A stretch of DNA of 64,000 nt from Chloracidobacterium sp. (lineage in GTDB: Bacteria; Acidobacteriota; Blastocatellia; Pyrinomonadales; Pyrinomonadaceae): contig JADJTD010000001.1 of the NCBI GenBank assembly GCA_016711345.1, forward strand, positions 1,178,001-1,242,000. Reading direction: 5' to 3'. Shown one piece after another: positions 1-8,262 of this stretch (position 1 is its first letter; each line of letters opens with the position of its first letter). The notes below the pieces were generated by a model. The model searched no databases and was not told where the DNA came from. It saw only the letters and a program-made list of their open reading frames with translations. Made by a program: the position numbers and the translations under genes.

Positions 1-13
1 TTTCATTTTGCAA

Positions 14-3010
14 TTATAGCGAATCTCTCACTATCTGTTCTTGTGTCAGAACGCCGGCGTGTATCGGCGGCATTTGATTTTGCCCATCGTGAACGTAAAT
101 ACAATTCCGTCCACTGCGTTTTGCGTTGTAGAGGGCTTTGTCGGCGATGTTGATCAGGTCGGCCTCGGACAAATCAAACGTGGCAAAAACAGTTGCAATG
201 CCGACACTGACGGTCAATATTTCGCTGGTTGTTGACAGGCTGTGTGAGATCCGAAGGCTTCTCAGATTATCGACGGCTTGTTCTGCGATATTATAAGCGC
301 CTTCAGCATCCGTGCCGCCGAGAACGATGGCAAATTCCTCTCCGCCAAATCTGGCGACCAGATCGGTCGGACGCTTGATCGTCTCTGCAAACGCCTCCGC
401 TACCTTCTTTAAACAATCGTCGCCCGCCAGATGGCCGTAGGTGTCGTTGTAAAGTTTGAAATGATCGATGTCGAGCATTATCAGCGAGATCTCAGTCTTG
501 AAACGAACGGCCCGATGCCATTCGTCCGCTAGAAAACTCTCAAATTTGCGGCGGTTACCTATCTTTGTGAGGCCGTCGGCATTGGCAAGATTATGAAGCG
601 CTTCATTTGCCGCAGCTAATTCGCCGGTGCGTTCGTTTACGAGTTTTTTGAGCCGACGCTCACGTGCCTTCATTTGGTGAAGGCTTATTTTCCATGCGGC
701 GAACAACCCAAGCAGGATCAAAAGTACGACCAACACATAAAACACAGTTGTCTGATAAAAATGCGGCTTCATCTCGACTTTTATCGTCGAACTTTGCTTT
801 CCCCACAAGCCGTCGCTGTTCGCGGCCATCACATGAAACACATAGTTTCCGGGCGGTAAATACGAGTAGTTGGCAGTCCGTCGCGTGCCTGCGTCAACCC
901 AATCTTCGTCGTGGCCTTCGAGTTTGTATTTGAACTTGACCTGATCCGCTTTGATTAGACTGATGCCGGTGTAGCGGATCTCAAGGTCATTCTGTCCCGG
1001 TTCGATCGCTATGCCGCTGCGAAAATCAACAGGCTTACGTTCGACCATTATGTCCTCGACCACCGCCGACGGCATTGGTAAATTGGATCGCTCGGCCAAC
1101 GGATCAAGTACTACAACACCATCCTGTGTTGGAAACCAAAATTTGCCATCCTTGTCTTTAAGGCTCGCCGGTTGACGTCCACCGTTGCACTCGATCGAGA
1201 GCATTCCGTCTTCTTTCCCGTATCCAATGCTGTGAAACTTATAGATCTTGCCATCCGCAAAATCGTTTAGTTCCTGACGTTGTACGCGGTAAATGCCTCG
1301 GTTCGAACTTATCCAAAAATATCCTTCCGAGTCTTCCTCGATCGCAAACACGCCGCTGTTGTAAAGGCCGTTCTGTTCCTTGAGACTGACAAATCTTCCG
1401 TCCTTAAATCGGCTCATGCCTTCGTCATACGTTCCGATCCACATTACACCGTCGGCGTCTTCATAGATCGTCCGCACATAATTACCGGCAAGGCCTTCTT
1501 TGGTTGCGTAGTTGGTAAATCGGCCGTCCTCAAATCTGCTCAAACCTCCAAAACCGCCAAACCAAAGATTATTTTTTGAGTCCTCAAAAATGAATGTCAT
1601 GAACTCGTTCGGCAACCCCTCTTTCTTCGAGTACCGAGCAGACAATTTGTAGTCGTTAAATCTTACCAGTCCGTTGCTTGTCGCAGCCCAGACATTTCCG
1701 TGGCGGTCATTTTTGATCGCATTGACGTGAGAGCCTTCGAGCAGCAGTTCCGCTTTTCCGTTTTGGATGAGAAAAATACCGCCGGCGACGCCAACCCACA
1801 TCACGCCGTTCGCGTCTTCCCACAGCGACTGCACCGCAGTTCCACCGTCCCACCACACGCTTGCAGTTTTTTTCCGTGGCTGATGCGAATTTAAATGAAC
1901 AGGCTCAAATTTCCCGTCTCTGAAAATGGTTAAGCCCTTTGCCGAGCCGATCCAAATGTTGTCTTGCCGGTCGCGATAGAGTGGATAAACTTCCGAATGA
2001 TTGAGTCCGTCTTTGGTGCTGTAACTTTTTAGGACTTCATTGCGACGTCTGCTCAGGCCACGGTCAGTGGCGATCCATTTCAACCCATCGCGGTCGGTGA
2101 ATACATCTTGAATGAGTCTGTTTGCCAGATCATCCTTACCTCCCCAAATGTGCAATCTGTCATCCTTGATCTGGATCAGACCGACACCGGTACTTGATCC
2201 GCCGCCGCTGGCAAACCAAACGCTGCCGTCTGCTTCATCCCAAAACGAATGATAGATCGTGTTGTCGGGCAGTTTTTCGTTTTTCCCAAAGGTACGCACT
2301 TCACCATTTTTGACACGGTGCACCTTAAATTCTCCCAACCAAAGATTCGCTTCACTATCTTCAAAGTAAGCCGGCCTGAAAATGATCCCTGACAAGTCGA
2401 GCGGACAAAAAACCGACTGTCCATCTCTGGTTTCCGTGACACCGTTTGATCGAATTGACCATTGAGTGCCGGATTTACCTGTAAAGATTATGTCGAAGAC
2501 GCTTTTATCCTGTCTTTCAATAAACTCAAATTTTCCTTCCCGCAAGTGATACCAACTTCGCGATTTGTGATCGTCGTCCTCACACAAAAATCGCAATTCA
2601 CCGTCAGCACCTCGCTCGATACGCTCAATGTAGTGGCCCGGTACCTCGTCGGACGTAAGGGATGAAAATACTCCTTCGCGAAAGATCGTTAGAACTCCAT
2701 CGTCCATCGTGGTTGCGTAAATTGTCCCGTCATTGTCGGCAAAAATACCCGTGAACCGGTTATTGATGATTCCCTTAGTGTTGCTTTTGTTAAATGTCGT
2801 AAACAGCAATCCGTCAAACCTGACCAGCCCGTCAAAGGTGGTAAACCACAGATATCCATCCGGCGACTGAGTGATCTGGCGCACTCCATTTTGCGGCAGC
2901 CCATTGTCTGTCGTCCACGTATCAAACCGGTACTGCCCGGCCGTTTGTCCACACACCATGAGACAAAAAAGCAGAAAAATACCTATGAGGAAAATCTTCC
3001 GGGAGTTCAT
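14..3010 (-). CDS. Propeller-type membrane receptor with diguanylate cyclase (GGDEF) output
   Basis: Predicted receptor that makes cyclic-di-GMP from GTP in response to an unknown periplasmic signal. Seen: a signal peptide or anchor at residues 1-25; many reg_prop beta-propeller repeats over about 30-640, for example NLWFGGFGGLSRFEDG and VMWIGTYDEGMSRFKDG; a Y_Y_Y domain at about 690-755; one transmembrane helix at about 765-785 (VFYVLVVLLILLGLFAAW); and a C-terminal GGDEF domain from about 825. The active-site motif is GGEEF, and an RxxD inhibitory site (RPTD) lies five residues before it, so product feedback is likely. The layout matches hybrid two-component receptors whose kinase part is replaced by a cyclase. 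The ATG at 3010 is followed directly by a good signal peptide. No linked partner gene is seen; the nearest gene upstream on this strand ends beyond a 141-bp gap. Confidence 0.9.
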   Translation of the reverse strand: MNSRKIFLIGIFLLFCLMVCGQTAGQYRFDTWTTDNGLPQNGVRQITQSPDGYLWFTTFDGLVRFDGLLFTTFNKSNTKGIINNRFTGIFADNDGTIYATTMDDGVLTIFREGVFSSLTSDEVPGHYIERIERGADGELRFLCEDDDHKSRSWYHLREGKFEFIERQDKSVFDIIFTGKSGTQWSIRSNGVTETRDGQSVFCPLDLSGIIFRPAYFEDSEANLWLGEFKVHRVKNGEVRTFGKNEKLPDNTIYHSFWDEADGSVWFASGGGSSTGVGLIQIKDDRLHIWGGKDDLANRLIQDVFTDRDGLKWIATDRGLSRRRNEVLKSYSTKDGLNHSEVYPLYRDRQDNIWIGSAKGLTIFRDGKFEPVHLNSHQPRKKTASVWWDGGTAVQSLWEDANGVMWVGVAGGIFLIQNGKAELLLEGSHVNAIKNDRHGNVWAATSNGLVRFNDYKLSARYSKKEGLPNEFMTFIFEDSKNNLWFGGFGGLSRFEDGRFTNYATKEGLAGNYVRTIYEDADGVMWIGTYDEGMSRFKDGRFVSLKEQNGLYNSGVFAIEEDSEGYFWISSNRGIYRVQRQELNDFADGKIYKFHSIGYGKEDGMLSIECNGGRQPASLKDKDGKFWFPTQDGVVVLDPLAERSNLPMPSAVVEDIMVERKPVDFRSGIAIEPGQNDLEIRYTGISLIKADQVKFKYKLEGHDEDWVDAGTRRTANYSYLPPGNYVFHVMAANSDGLWGKQSSTIKVEMKPHFYQTTVFYVLVVLLILLGLFAAWKISLHQMKARERRLKKLVNERTGELAAANEALHNLANADGLTKIGNRRKFESFLADEWHRAVRFKTEISLIMLDIDHFKLYNDTYGHLAGDDCLKKVAEAFAETIKRPTDLVARFGGEEFAIVLGGTDAEGAYNIAEQAVDNLRSLRISHSLSTTSEILTVSVGIATVFATFDLSEADLINIADKALYNAKRSGRNCIYVHDGQNQMPPIHAGVLTQEQIVRDSL

Positions 3011-3151
3011 TAAAGGATTACAGGAGAAAAATCAGAAAGGAGCGTCTCGAAACGCTATTAATATTAAACAATGTTTACGTATCTATAGTCAATCCAAAAC
3101 CGTATATCGGTTCGGCTAACAGGTAGAACAAAAACTGATTTTGTAAAAATT

Positions 3152-5479
3152 CTAGTAGGCCTGTGTCAGATCGACACCCGTGTAGTAGTGCTTGATGATC
3201 TCGTCGTATTTAACACCCATTTTGGCGAGGCCAAAGGCTCCGTATTGACACATACCGACACCGTGGCCCCAGCCTCGGCCAGTGAAAGTGTAGCCCGCAA
3301 CAGTTGAGCCGTTGTAGCGTTTATTCATGATAAAAAGCTGTTCCGGCAACCGCAGAGCCGAACGTATCTTACCGCCTTTCAGAGTTTTGATGCCATTTGA
3401 ACCGATGATCTCAAGCTCGATCGGACGTCGCGAATATCCAACTTTCTTTACGTTCACATCGTAAAGCGTACCGATGCCGCGAACGTATCGCGAAAGCCGC
3501 GACTGCACTTCGCCTGCTGAAAGCGACTTGTTCCAATAGACCCACGGCGACATACTTTCGGCGGTGGTCGGCGTATTGGTCGGCTTGATCTCGAGATATT
3601 TGACCGCTCCGAGAGCGTCGAGTTGGTAGCTAACTTGCTCGCCGCCAACGAGTGCAGCTTCGCGAACCTGATACATCGACCCGCCGAATTCGCGGAACAA
3701 AAATACGTCCGGCCGCACCGTCAACTGTCTTTCTGACTTGCCGCTTTTTAGTATCAGTTTGCCGTCTCCCGTTGGTTTTGCCGTTCCGCTTTCCAAGCCC
3801 GGCATCCATTTTTTCTTTTCGTAGATCTGTCGAATAAGGCGCAGCATTCGAGCTCGTGTAAACGACTTGTTCGGCTTTATGGTCATGTCAGGATAAAGCG
3901 AAAAATATCCGTCACGAAGCAGCGCAGCAAAATCGGCTCGCCGCTCTTTTGGTATCTCCGCTGCATCTTCAAACGCTAACTGATAATTCACGTCGGAATC
4001 ACTCAACAGCGTGTCGGCATAACCGGAGGCGTAGATAAAAGAGGCGACAATTCGTGCCAGCTCAAGCGGCTTGGTGGTGTCGCGATTCACATTCGGAAAC
4101 GGCTTGCCAAATCGCCCTGCGAGTTGATTCAACCAGTTCGACATCTCGCTGTCGGCCGGAACGCTTTCAAACCATTCGTCGGTCATCTGCGGTGTCGAAA
4201 GGTAAAAACCGTTCGATGCAAACAGCGACATCAGACGGACGAGTTCGAGATTGGCTTCGTCTGTGACCTTTGCCGGCTTGCGGTCGGTCTTGATAAGGAA
4301 TGGTTCAAAATGCCGATGCCCTTCGAGCGAACATTCGACGCCGCGAAGATAAGGTTCTGCTTTCTCGAAAATATTCTCGCTGTTCTCAGTTCGTCCGCCG
4401 CACGTCGATGTGTAAAATGCAGTGATCGGCTTTCCGTGATAGGTCGCGACAATGCCGCGTGTCGATTGCACAGCCTGCGTTCCCATTTTTGTCTCGATGG
4501 AAACGCCCTTATAAACCTGCGACCAAACCGTCGGCACCATATCGAAACCTTGATTACCATAGCCGCCGATATTTGCGACAGCGTACGTGCGAGCCGCAAC
4601 TGCCTGTGCACGTTGAGCTTCGAGCTGCGGCAATCCAAGTTCGCTCGGCACTACACCAAGCAAGTATTCTTCGAGCGGAACGACGTTTACAACGGTCAAT
4701 GAACCGCGTGAGTTTACAAAAACTTCGAGTTTACCGCGATAGGCCTTTCCGTTCAGCCGGACAGGATTTACACGCTCGTTGAGCGAGGCGAATGCAACAG
4801 ATTTTAACGAAGAGTATTTTGCCTCTTCGCTCGATCCGTTAATAATGACCTCACGCAAATTTGGATCAACAGATCCGGTTACTGTTGTCTGTGTTGATCC
4901 AGTTGTTTTTGTAAGGCTGCGCACTTCGCTTTTTCCAGCAGTTCTAAGTTGCTGCGACAAAGCAACTGCTTCAGCAGAAACGATCGTCTTTTTTTCTGTA
5001 ATGACGACCGCGTCTTCAAAACCTTGGTCAGCGAGTTTCGCCTTAAGTTCATCCGCATCGACCGGCGTATCTTTGACCGAACCGACCCAAATTTTCCAGG
5101 TGTTCGTTGTCGTGTCGATGCTGGCGAGGGCCGTTTCACCGGTCGCATCGCGAATATCTTTGGCTAAGTTGTTCGCATCATTTTGCGTGGGCAGATTTTG
5201 AAATTCGATGCGGTAATTTTCGATCTCAGGCGGACGATATGCCCGAGCCGAAACTGTAACCTTATTTGTCGCAAGCAGCTTTCCCTGTTCATCAGGACTA
5301 ACCGCAACCAACGACGAATCAGCCGTAGTAATAGACACTGAACCGGCATTCGTTGACAAGCCTATGCGTATAAACGGTTCGCTTGCTAAGGTGAAGATCT
5401 CGTAACCGCTGTCGGCAAAAATGTTTTGGTATGTAAGAATGAGGAACGCAATGATAAATGCAAAACTTCGCAATTTCAT
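3152..5479 (-). CDS. SpoIID/LytB-domain exported protein with SPOR-like N-terminal region
   Basis: Exported protein of the SpoIID/LytB family; SpoIID is a peptidoglycan lytic transglycosylase and LytB relatives modify amidases. Seen: signal peptide in residues 1-22; an Ala/Val-rich segment with a SPOR-like fold pattern at about 95-165 (YRIEFQNLPTQNDANNLAKD, then WKIWVGS); the SpoIID core at about 245-390 with PLEEYLLGVVPSE, QAVAARTYAV and FYTSTCGGRTE; an insertion of about 230 residues; and the closing motif GRGWGHGVGMCQYGA near the end. At 775 residues it is much longer than a minimal SpoIID because of the insertion. In non-sporulating bacteria such proteins probably act in wall remodelling; this role is inferred. 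It is divergent from the acyltransferase gene with a 60-bp shared upstream region. Confidence 0.88.
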   Translation of the reverse strand: MKLRSFAFIIAFLILTYQNIFADSGYEIFTLASEPFIRIGLSTNAGSVSITTADSSLVAVSPDEQGKLLATNKVTVSARAYRPPEIENYRIEFQNLPTQNDANNLAKDIRDATGETALASIDTTTNTWKIWVGSVKDTPVDADELKAKLADQGFEDAVVITEKKTIVSAEAVALSQQLRTAGKSEVRSLTKTTGSTQTTVTGSVDPNLREVIINGSSEEAKYSSLKSVAFASLNERVNPVRLNGKAYRGKLEVFVNSRGSLTVVNVVPLEEYLLGVVPSELGLPQLEAQRAQAVAARTYAVANIGGYGNQGFDMVPTVWSQVYKGVSIETKMGTQAVQSTRGIVATYHGKPITAFYTSTCGGRTENSENIFEKAEPYLRGVECSLEGHRHFEPFLIKTDRKPAKVTDEANLELVRLMSLFASNGFYLSTPQMTDEWFESVPADSEMSNWLNQLAGRFGKPFPNVNRDTTKPLELARIVASFIYASGYADTLLSDSDVNYQLAFEDAAEIPKERRADFAALLRDGYFSLYPDMTIKPNKSFTRARMLRLIRQIYEKKKWMPGLESGTAKPTGDGKLILKSGKSERQLTVRPDVFLFREFGGSMYQVREAALVGGEQVSYQLDALGAVKYLEIKPTNTPTTAESMSPWVYWNKSLSAGEVQSRLSRYVRGIGTLYDVNVKKVGYSRRPIELEIIGSNGIKTLKGGKIRSALRLPEQLFIMNKRYNGSTVAGYTFTGRGWGHGVGMCQYGAFGLAKMGVKYDEIIKHYYTGVDLTQAY

Positions 5480-5539
5480 AGAATAATAATATCAAAAAAA
5501 GGCTTAACCTCTGCTTTTTGTTAAAATATCGCTGCTAAG

Positions 5540-6331
5540 ATGCTCACCGTCGATGACAGAAATCAAAAGCTGACGTTTCCCGTCCAACAGCCGATTGGAT
5601 CGCGTTTCATCGCGAAACTTCGCTATTGGTGGTGTTGGTTTGTGGCTGGCTCGTTGCTCTTGTTGGTGGGCACGCCGTCGCTTATTTTTTTGTGGATAAT
5701 TGGCCGACGCATTTGGCTTTTTCCTATTGCTCAATGGGGAGCAAAGAATTGGCTCAAGGCTTGCGGGGCAACGGTAAAAGTCACCGGCATCGAAAATCTC
5801 GAAGCCAACAGATCGTACGTGTTCATCTCAAACCACCGCTCATATCTCGACACGGCAACTTTGTTTTTCTGCGCGGGTAAAAAGATGGGGCTTGTTGCCA
5901 AAAAAGAGCTTCTAAAAGTACCTGTGTTTGGCCAGGGATTGAGTTTTGTAAACATAATCGCCATCGACCGCTCAAATCCTGAGCGTGCCCTGCGATCAAT
6001 GGAAAAAGCTCGTGATGTAATGAAACAGGATTACTCTTTTGGCGTCTTTGCCGAAGGCACTCGAGCGATGCCGGGCGAGTTGCTTCCCTTCAAAAAAGGA
6101 GCGTTTCATCTTGCATTGCAGACCAATTCGCCTATCGTTCCCGTAGCTATGAAAAATACCGATTGGATGATGGGCAAAAAAACAGGCATGGCCTATTCCG
6201 GTGAGATAGAAATGATACTGTTGCCGCCAATAGAAACCTCAGGCCTAAATGCCGGAGATGATCTGATGGAATTGTTAATAAAAACGCGATCTGCTATCGC
6301 GAACAAGTTAAAAACTAAAAGTAAGACGTGA
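5540..6331 (+). CDS. plsC: 1-acyl-sn-glycerol-3-phosphate acyltransferase (PlsC family)
   Basis: Transfers an acyl chain to lysophosphatidic acid to give phosphatidic acid, the second acylation of phospholipid synthesis, at the inner membrane. Seen: a hydrophobic segment at about residues 35-65 (FVAGSLLLLVGTPSLIFLW); the catalytic HX4D motif in NHRSYLDT near residue 98; and the substrate-binding block FAEGTR near residue 170, followed by the proline-containing block PIVPVAM. The length of 263 residues is normal for the family. It is a single gene, divergent from the SpoIID gene and convergent with the next gene. Other members acylate lysophospholipids or ornithine lipids, so the exact substrate is not proven. 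Confidence 0.88.
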   Translation: MLTVDDRNQKLTFPVQQPIGSRFIAKLRYWWCWFVAGSLLLLVGTPSLIFLWIIGRRIWLFPIAQWGAKNWLKACGATVKVTGIENLEANRSYVFISNHRSYLDTATLFFCAGKKMGLVAKKELLKVPVFGQGLSFVNIIAIDRSNPERALRSMEKARDVMKQDYSFGVFAEGTRAMPGELLPFKKGAFHLALQTNSPIVPVAMKNTDWMMGKKTGMAYSGEIEMILLPPIETSGLNAGDDLMELLIKTRSAIANKLKTKSKT

Positions 6332-6349
6332 AGAGTATATTTCTTTCTT

Positions 6350-6400
6350 GACTATTCACTATTCACTATTCCCTATTCCCTTTCCACTAGTCACTCTTCA
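6350..6400. repeat. Degenerate heptanucleotide repeat tract
   Basis: A run of 7-nt units related to ctattca (ctattca, ctattcc, ctttcca, ctagtca, ctcttca) fills the gap between two convergent genes and ends at the stop codon of the downstream minus-strand gene. Similar 7-nt periodic tracts occur at 19225, 44367, 61425 and 63008. Confidence 0.75.
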
Positions 6401-7210
6401 CTATTTCTTCGGCGTTGGTGACGGAGCTGGTTTGACCGGTTCTTCATCGTCAAGAATTCGAACGTCGCTGCGGCCGAGTTTATAGTCGGTGTATTTCACA
6501 CGCATTCTTATCCTGGTAACGTTCCCGTCACCGAAAACTAATTCGTCGTCCGCTCTCGCATCCGAAGGAAACCAGTATTTGCCGTCTATTTGTTCGCGTG
6601 TCGTTTCCACTATCGGAAATTTGTTGTTCTTCGTCTCCGGTACAGCCTTGCCCTTTGATTTGACGATCATCAAATCATCAACATCGACCCAAATACGGCC
6701 TGTAAATAATCGCAATTTTGATTTCTTCGGGTCTGGGATGATCTTGGGAATTACATCAAAAACATATAGGTTGAGTTCGTCAATACGCTCAACGCCGACG
6801 TAGGAAATATTGTATTGCGAGATGGCTGACGGTTCGAGAGCGAAAGGATTGACTCCTCCTAAGTCCTCGAGGTCTTCGGGAGTGACAAATCCGGGCGGCG
6901 TTGTCGCTATCGGAGCAAACAAAACCTTTTCAAACCGCCCACCATCAGCAGTGAACGTCATAAACGAGTCACGCCGATAAGTGCCGGCGATCTGCCCGCC
7001 CAACCCGATAATATTCACGGTCGCCGAGCGGTTAAAAACGTAATTGGTCAACGCTGCACGAAAATCGCCTTCGTTAGCCGTAAATTTCTTAATTATCCGG
7101 TCGATGTCCGCCGGACTAAGTTCCTTCTTAACAACGCCCGCTGCCTGCCCAAACGCCATTACCGACAAACACAAAACTAGAACGGATAGAACCAGCATCT
7201 TTCTCATCAT
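6401..7210 (-). CDS. Exported protein of unknown function, outer-membrane-lipoprotein-sorting-like
   Basis: A 269-residue exported protein with a signal peptide at residues 1-25 (MLVLSVLVLCLSVMAFGQ). The C-terminal half (VDVDDLMIVKSKG, KYWFPSDARADDEL, then VKYTDYKLG) resembles the curved beta-sheet of LolA-like proteins found in many acidobacterial exported proteins. I do not recognise a precise family. The end is Pro/Lys-rich (PVKPAPSPTPKK). It is the sole gene on this strand between the plsC-side repeat and the remnant region, so context gives no pathway. A lipid or lipoprotein carrier role is only an inference from fold similarity. Confidence 0.75.
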   Translation of the reverse strand: MMRKMLVLSVLVLCLSVMAFGQAAGVVKKELSPADIDRIIKKFTANEGDFRAALTNYVFNRSATVNIIGLGGQIAGTYRRDSFMTFTADGGRFEKVLFAPIATTPPGFVTPEDLEDLGGVNPFALEPSAISQYNISYVGVERIDELNLYVFDVIPKIIPDPKKSKLRLFTGRIWVDVDDLMIVKSKGKAVPETKNNKFPIVETTREQIDGKYWFPSDARADDELVFGDGNVTRIRMRVKYTDYKLGRSDVRILDDEEPVKPAPSPTPKK

Positions 7211-7281
7211 TTCACCATTATCCTACAATACGAGGAATAGATGCTCATAAAGCCCGAAAAGTTGACTAGCAGTTGAAGTAG

Positions 7282-7596
7282 TTTGTCATCGGCGAAAGCC
7301 ACAAAGAAACCGGAACACGATACCTAAAGCAGATCAAATCCCGAAACTCGGCAATCGTCTACCACGCCGACAACGTTTTACTCTGCAACATAGAGAAACG
7401 CGATTCGCTATTGCAGTTCGCTTTTAGAGGAACCGCAACGGAAAGAGAACATCTGAAAGCCTCGAATGATAAAGAGAAAGAAGAGTTGATCGCGAAGATA
7501 AAAAGTCTGGCAGATGAGGGTAAATCGTCACGCGATATCGCGGATGAAGTTGGTTTGTCACATGTTACTGTTACGCGATATCTAAAAGCTGCTTAA
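7282..7596 (+). pseudogene. C-terminal remnant of a gene ending in a helix-turn-helix
   Basis: An open stretch of 104 codons follows a stop at 7279 but has no ATG or GTG start; the only internal candidate is a TTG at 7411. The reading frame looks like real protein throughout (GESHKETGTRYLKQIKSRN, then ADNVLLCNIEKRD), and it ends with an HTH-like segment, SSRDIADEVGLSHVTVTRY. This fits the tail of a larger DNA-binding or AAA-type protein whose 5' part has been lost. It is followed by palindromic repeats and a second truncated gene, so the whole 7.3-8.3 kb region looks like the scar of a lost element. Family assignment is uncertain. A short gene starting at the TTG would encode 61 residues and is the alternative. 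Confidence 0.5.
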
Positions 7597-7604
7597 CACC
7601 TGTA

Positions 7605-7740
7605 ACAGTGTAACAAGGTTAACAGCTTAACAACTTAACACTAGAGATTACTAAGTAAGAAGATACTGAAAAGAATATATATGTTAACTGTTACATCTGT
7701 TAACCCGTTACACCTGTTAAGGCTGTTACATTTACCTATC
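7605..7740. repeat. Long imperfect inverted repeat of gtaaca/ttaaca units
   Basis: The left arm (acctgtaacagtgtaacaag) and the right arm (gttacatctgttaacccgtt, then cacctgttaaggctgttaca) are made of short gtaaca and ttaaca units in opposite orientation around an AT-rich centre at about 7650-7680. It could fold into a long, imperfect hairpin. No gene is visible within it. Confidence 0.6.
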
Positions 7741-7775
7741 GCGTAAACCCTTGCGGCTTTGCCGTTTTCCCGAAG

Positions 7776-7957
7776 GGCACATAGCCACGCCATTTATGGC
7801 GTGGTCAGATGGAAATGAAATTCTCAGCCCGTTTTAACGGGCTTACCAATGTCGGCTTTAGCCTTAGAGCTAAAGCAGGCCGGACAAGGACGTTAAAACG
7901 CCCTTTGAATTTTCGAGCGAACGAATACCACGCCCTAAAGGGACGTGGCTATGTGCC
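7776..7957. mobile_element. MITE-like element made of small palindromes
   Basis: A 182-bp block is bounded by inverted copies of ggcacatagccacg (7776) and cgtggctatgtgcc (7944-7957). Inside are several small palindromes: ccacgccatttatggcgtgg, agcccgttttaacgggct and a ctttagccttagagctaaag hairpin. The structure is that of a non-autonomous palindromic element. The 71-codon open frame across it looks accidental. Its sequence family differs from the REPs near the RAYT gene at 32 kb. Confidence 0.6.
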
Positions 7958-8043
7958 GCGAAACGCGGTAACGACGAAGACCACAACGAAAACAAAAACG
8001 AAAAACGAAAAACGAAAACACTAAAAACACAAAAGGAAAAACT

Positions 8044-8262
8044 ATGGATCACTACATACACAGAACACTAAATTACACAGCTACCACAAAGCAGTTAGCA
8101 GAGATGGAACATAATGAGGAATACTTTGACCTCATTAGGATAGCGACCCTTTTTAACGCGATCATGTACGCTCGGGTCAACGGTGCTCATTATCAACTCG
8201 CGTCATTTTCTATTGACGAGAAACGCATCGACAGACTTCACGAAACGATCTATATCACGAGC
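8044..8262 (+). pseudogene. Truncated gene of unknown function (5' part only)
   Basis: An ATG at 8044 has a good ribosome binding site (aaggaaaaact just upstream). The first ~72 codons look like real protein: MDHYIHRTLNYTATTKQLA, HNEEYFDLIRIATLFNAIM, DRLHETIYITSG. The frame then runs on to 8481 only by reading antisense through the 3' part of the opposite gene, where the translation becomes low-quality. The natural 3' end therefore seems to be lost near 8250-8262. The helical, Tyr/Asp/Glu-rich start resembles HEPN-like or phage-accessory proteins, but no family can be named. The alternative is an intact 145-codon gene overlapping its convergent neighbour. Confidence 0.4.
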
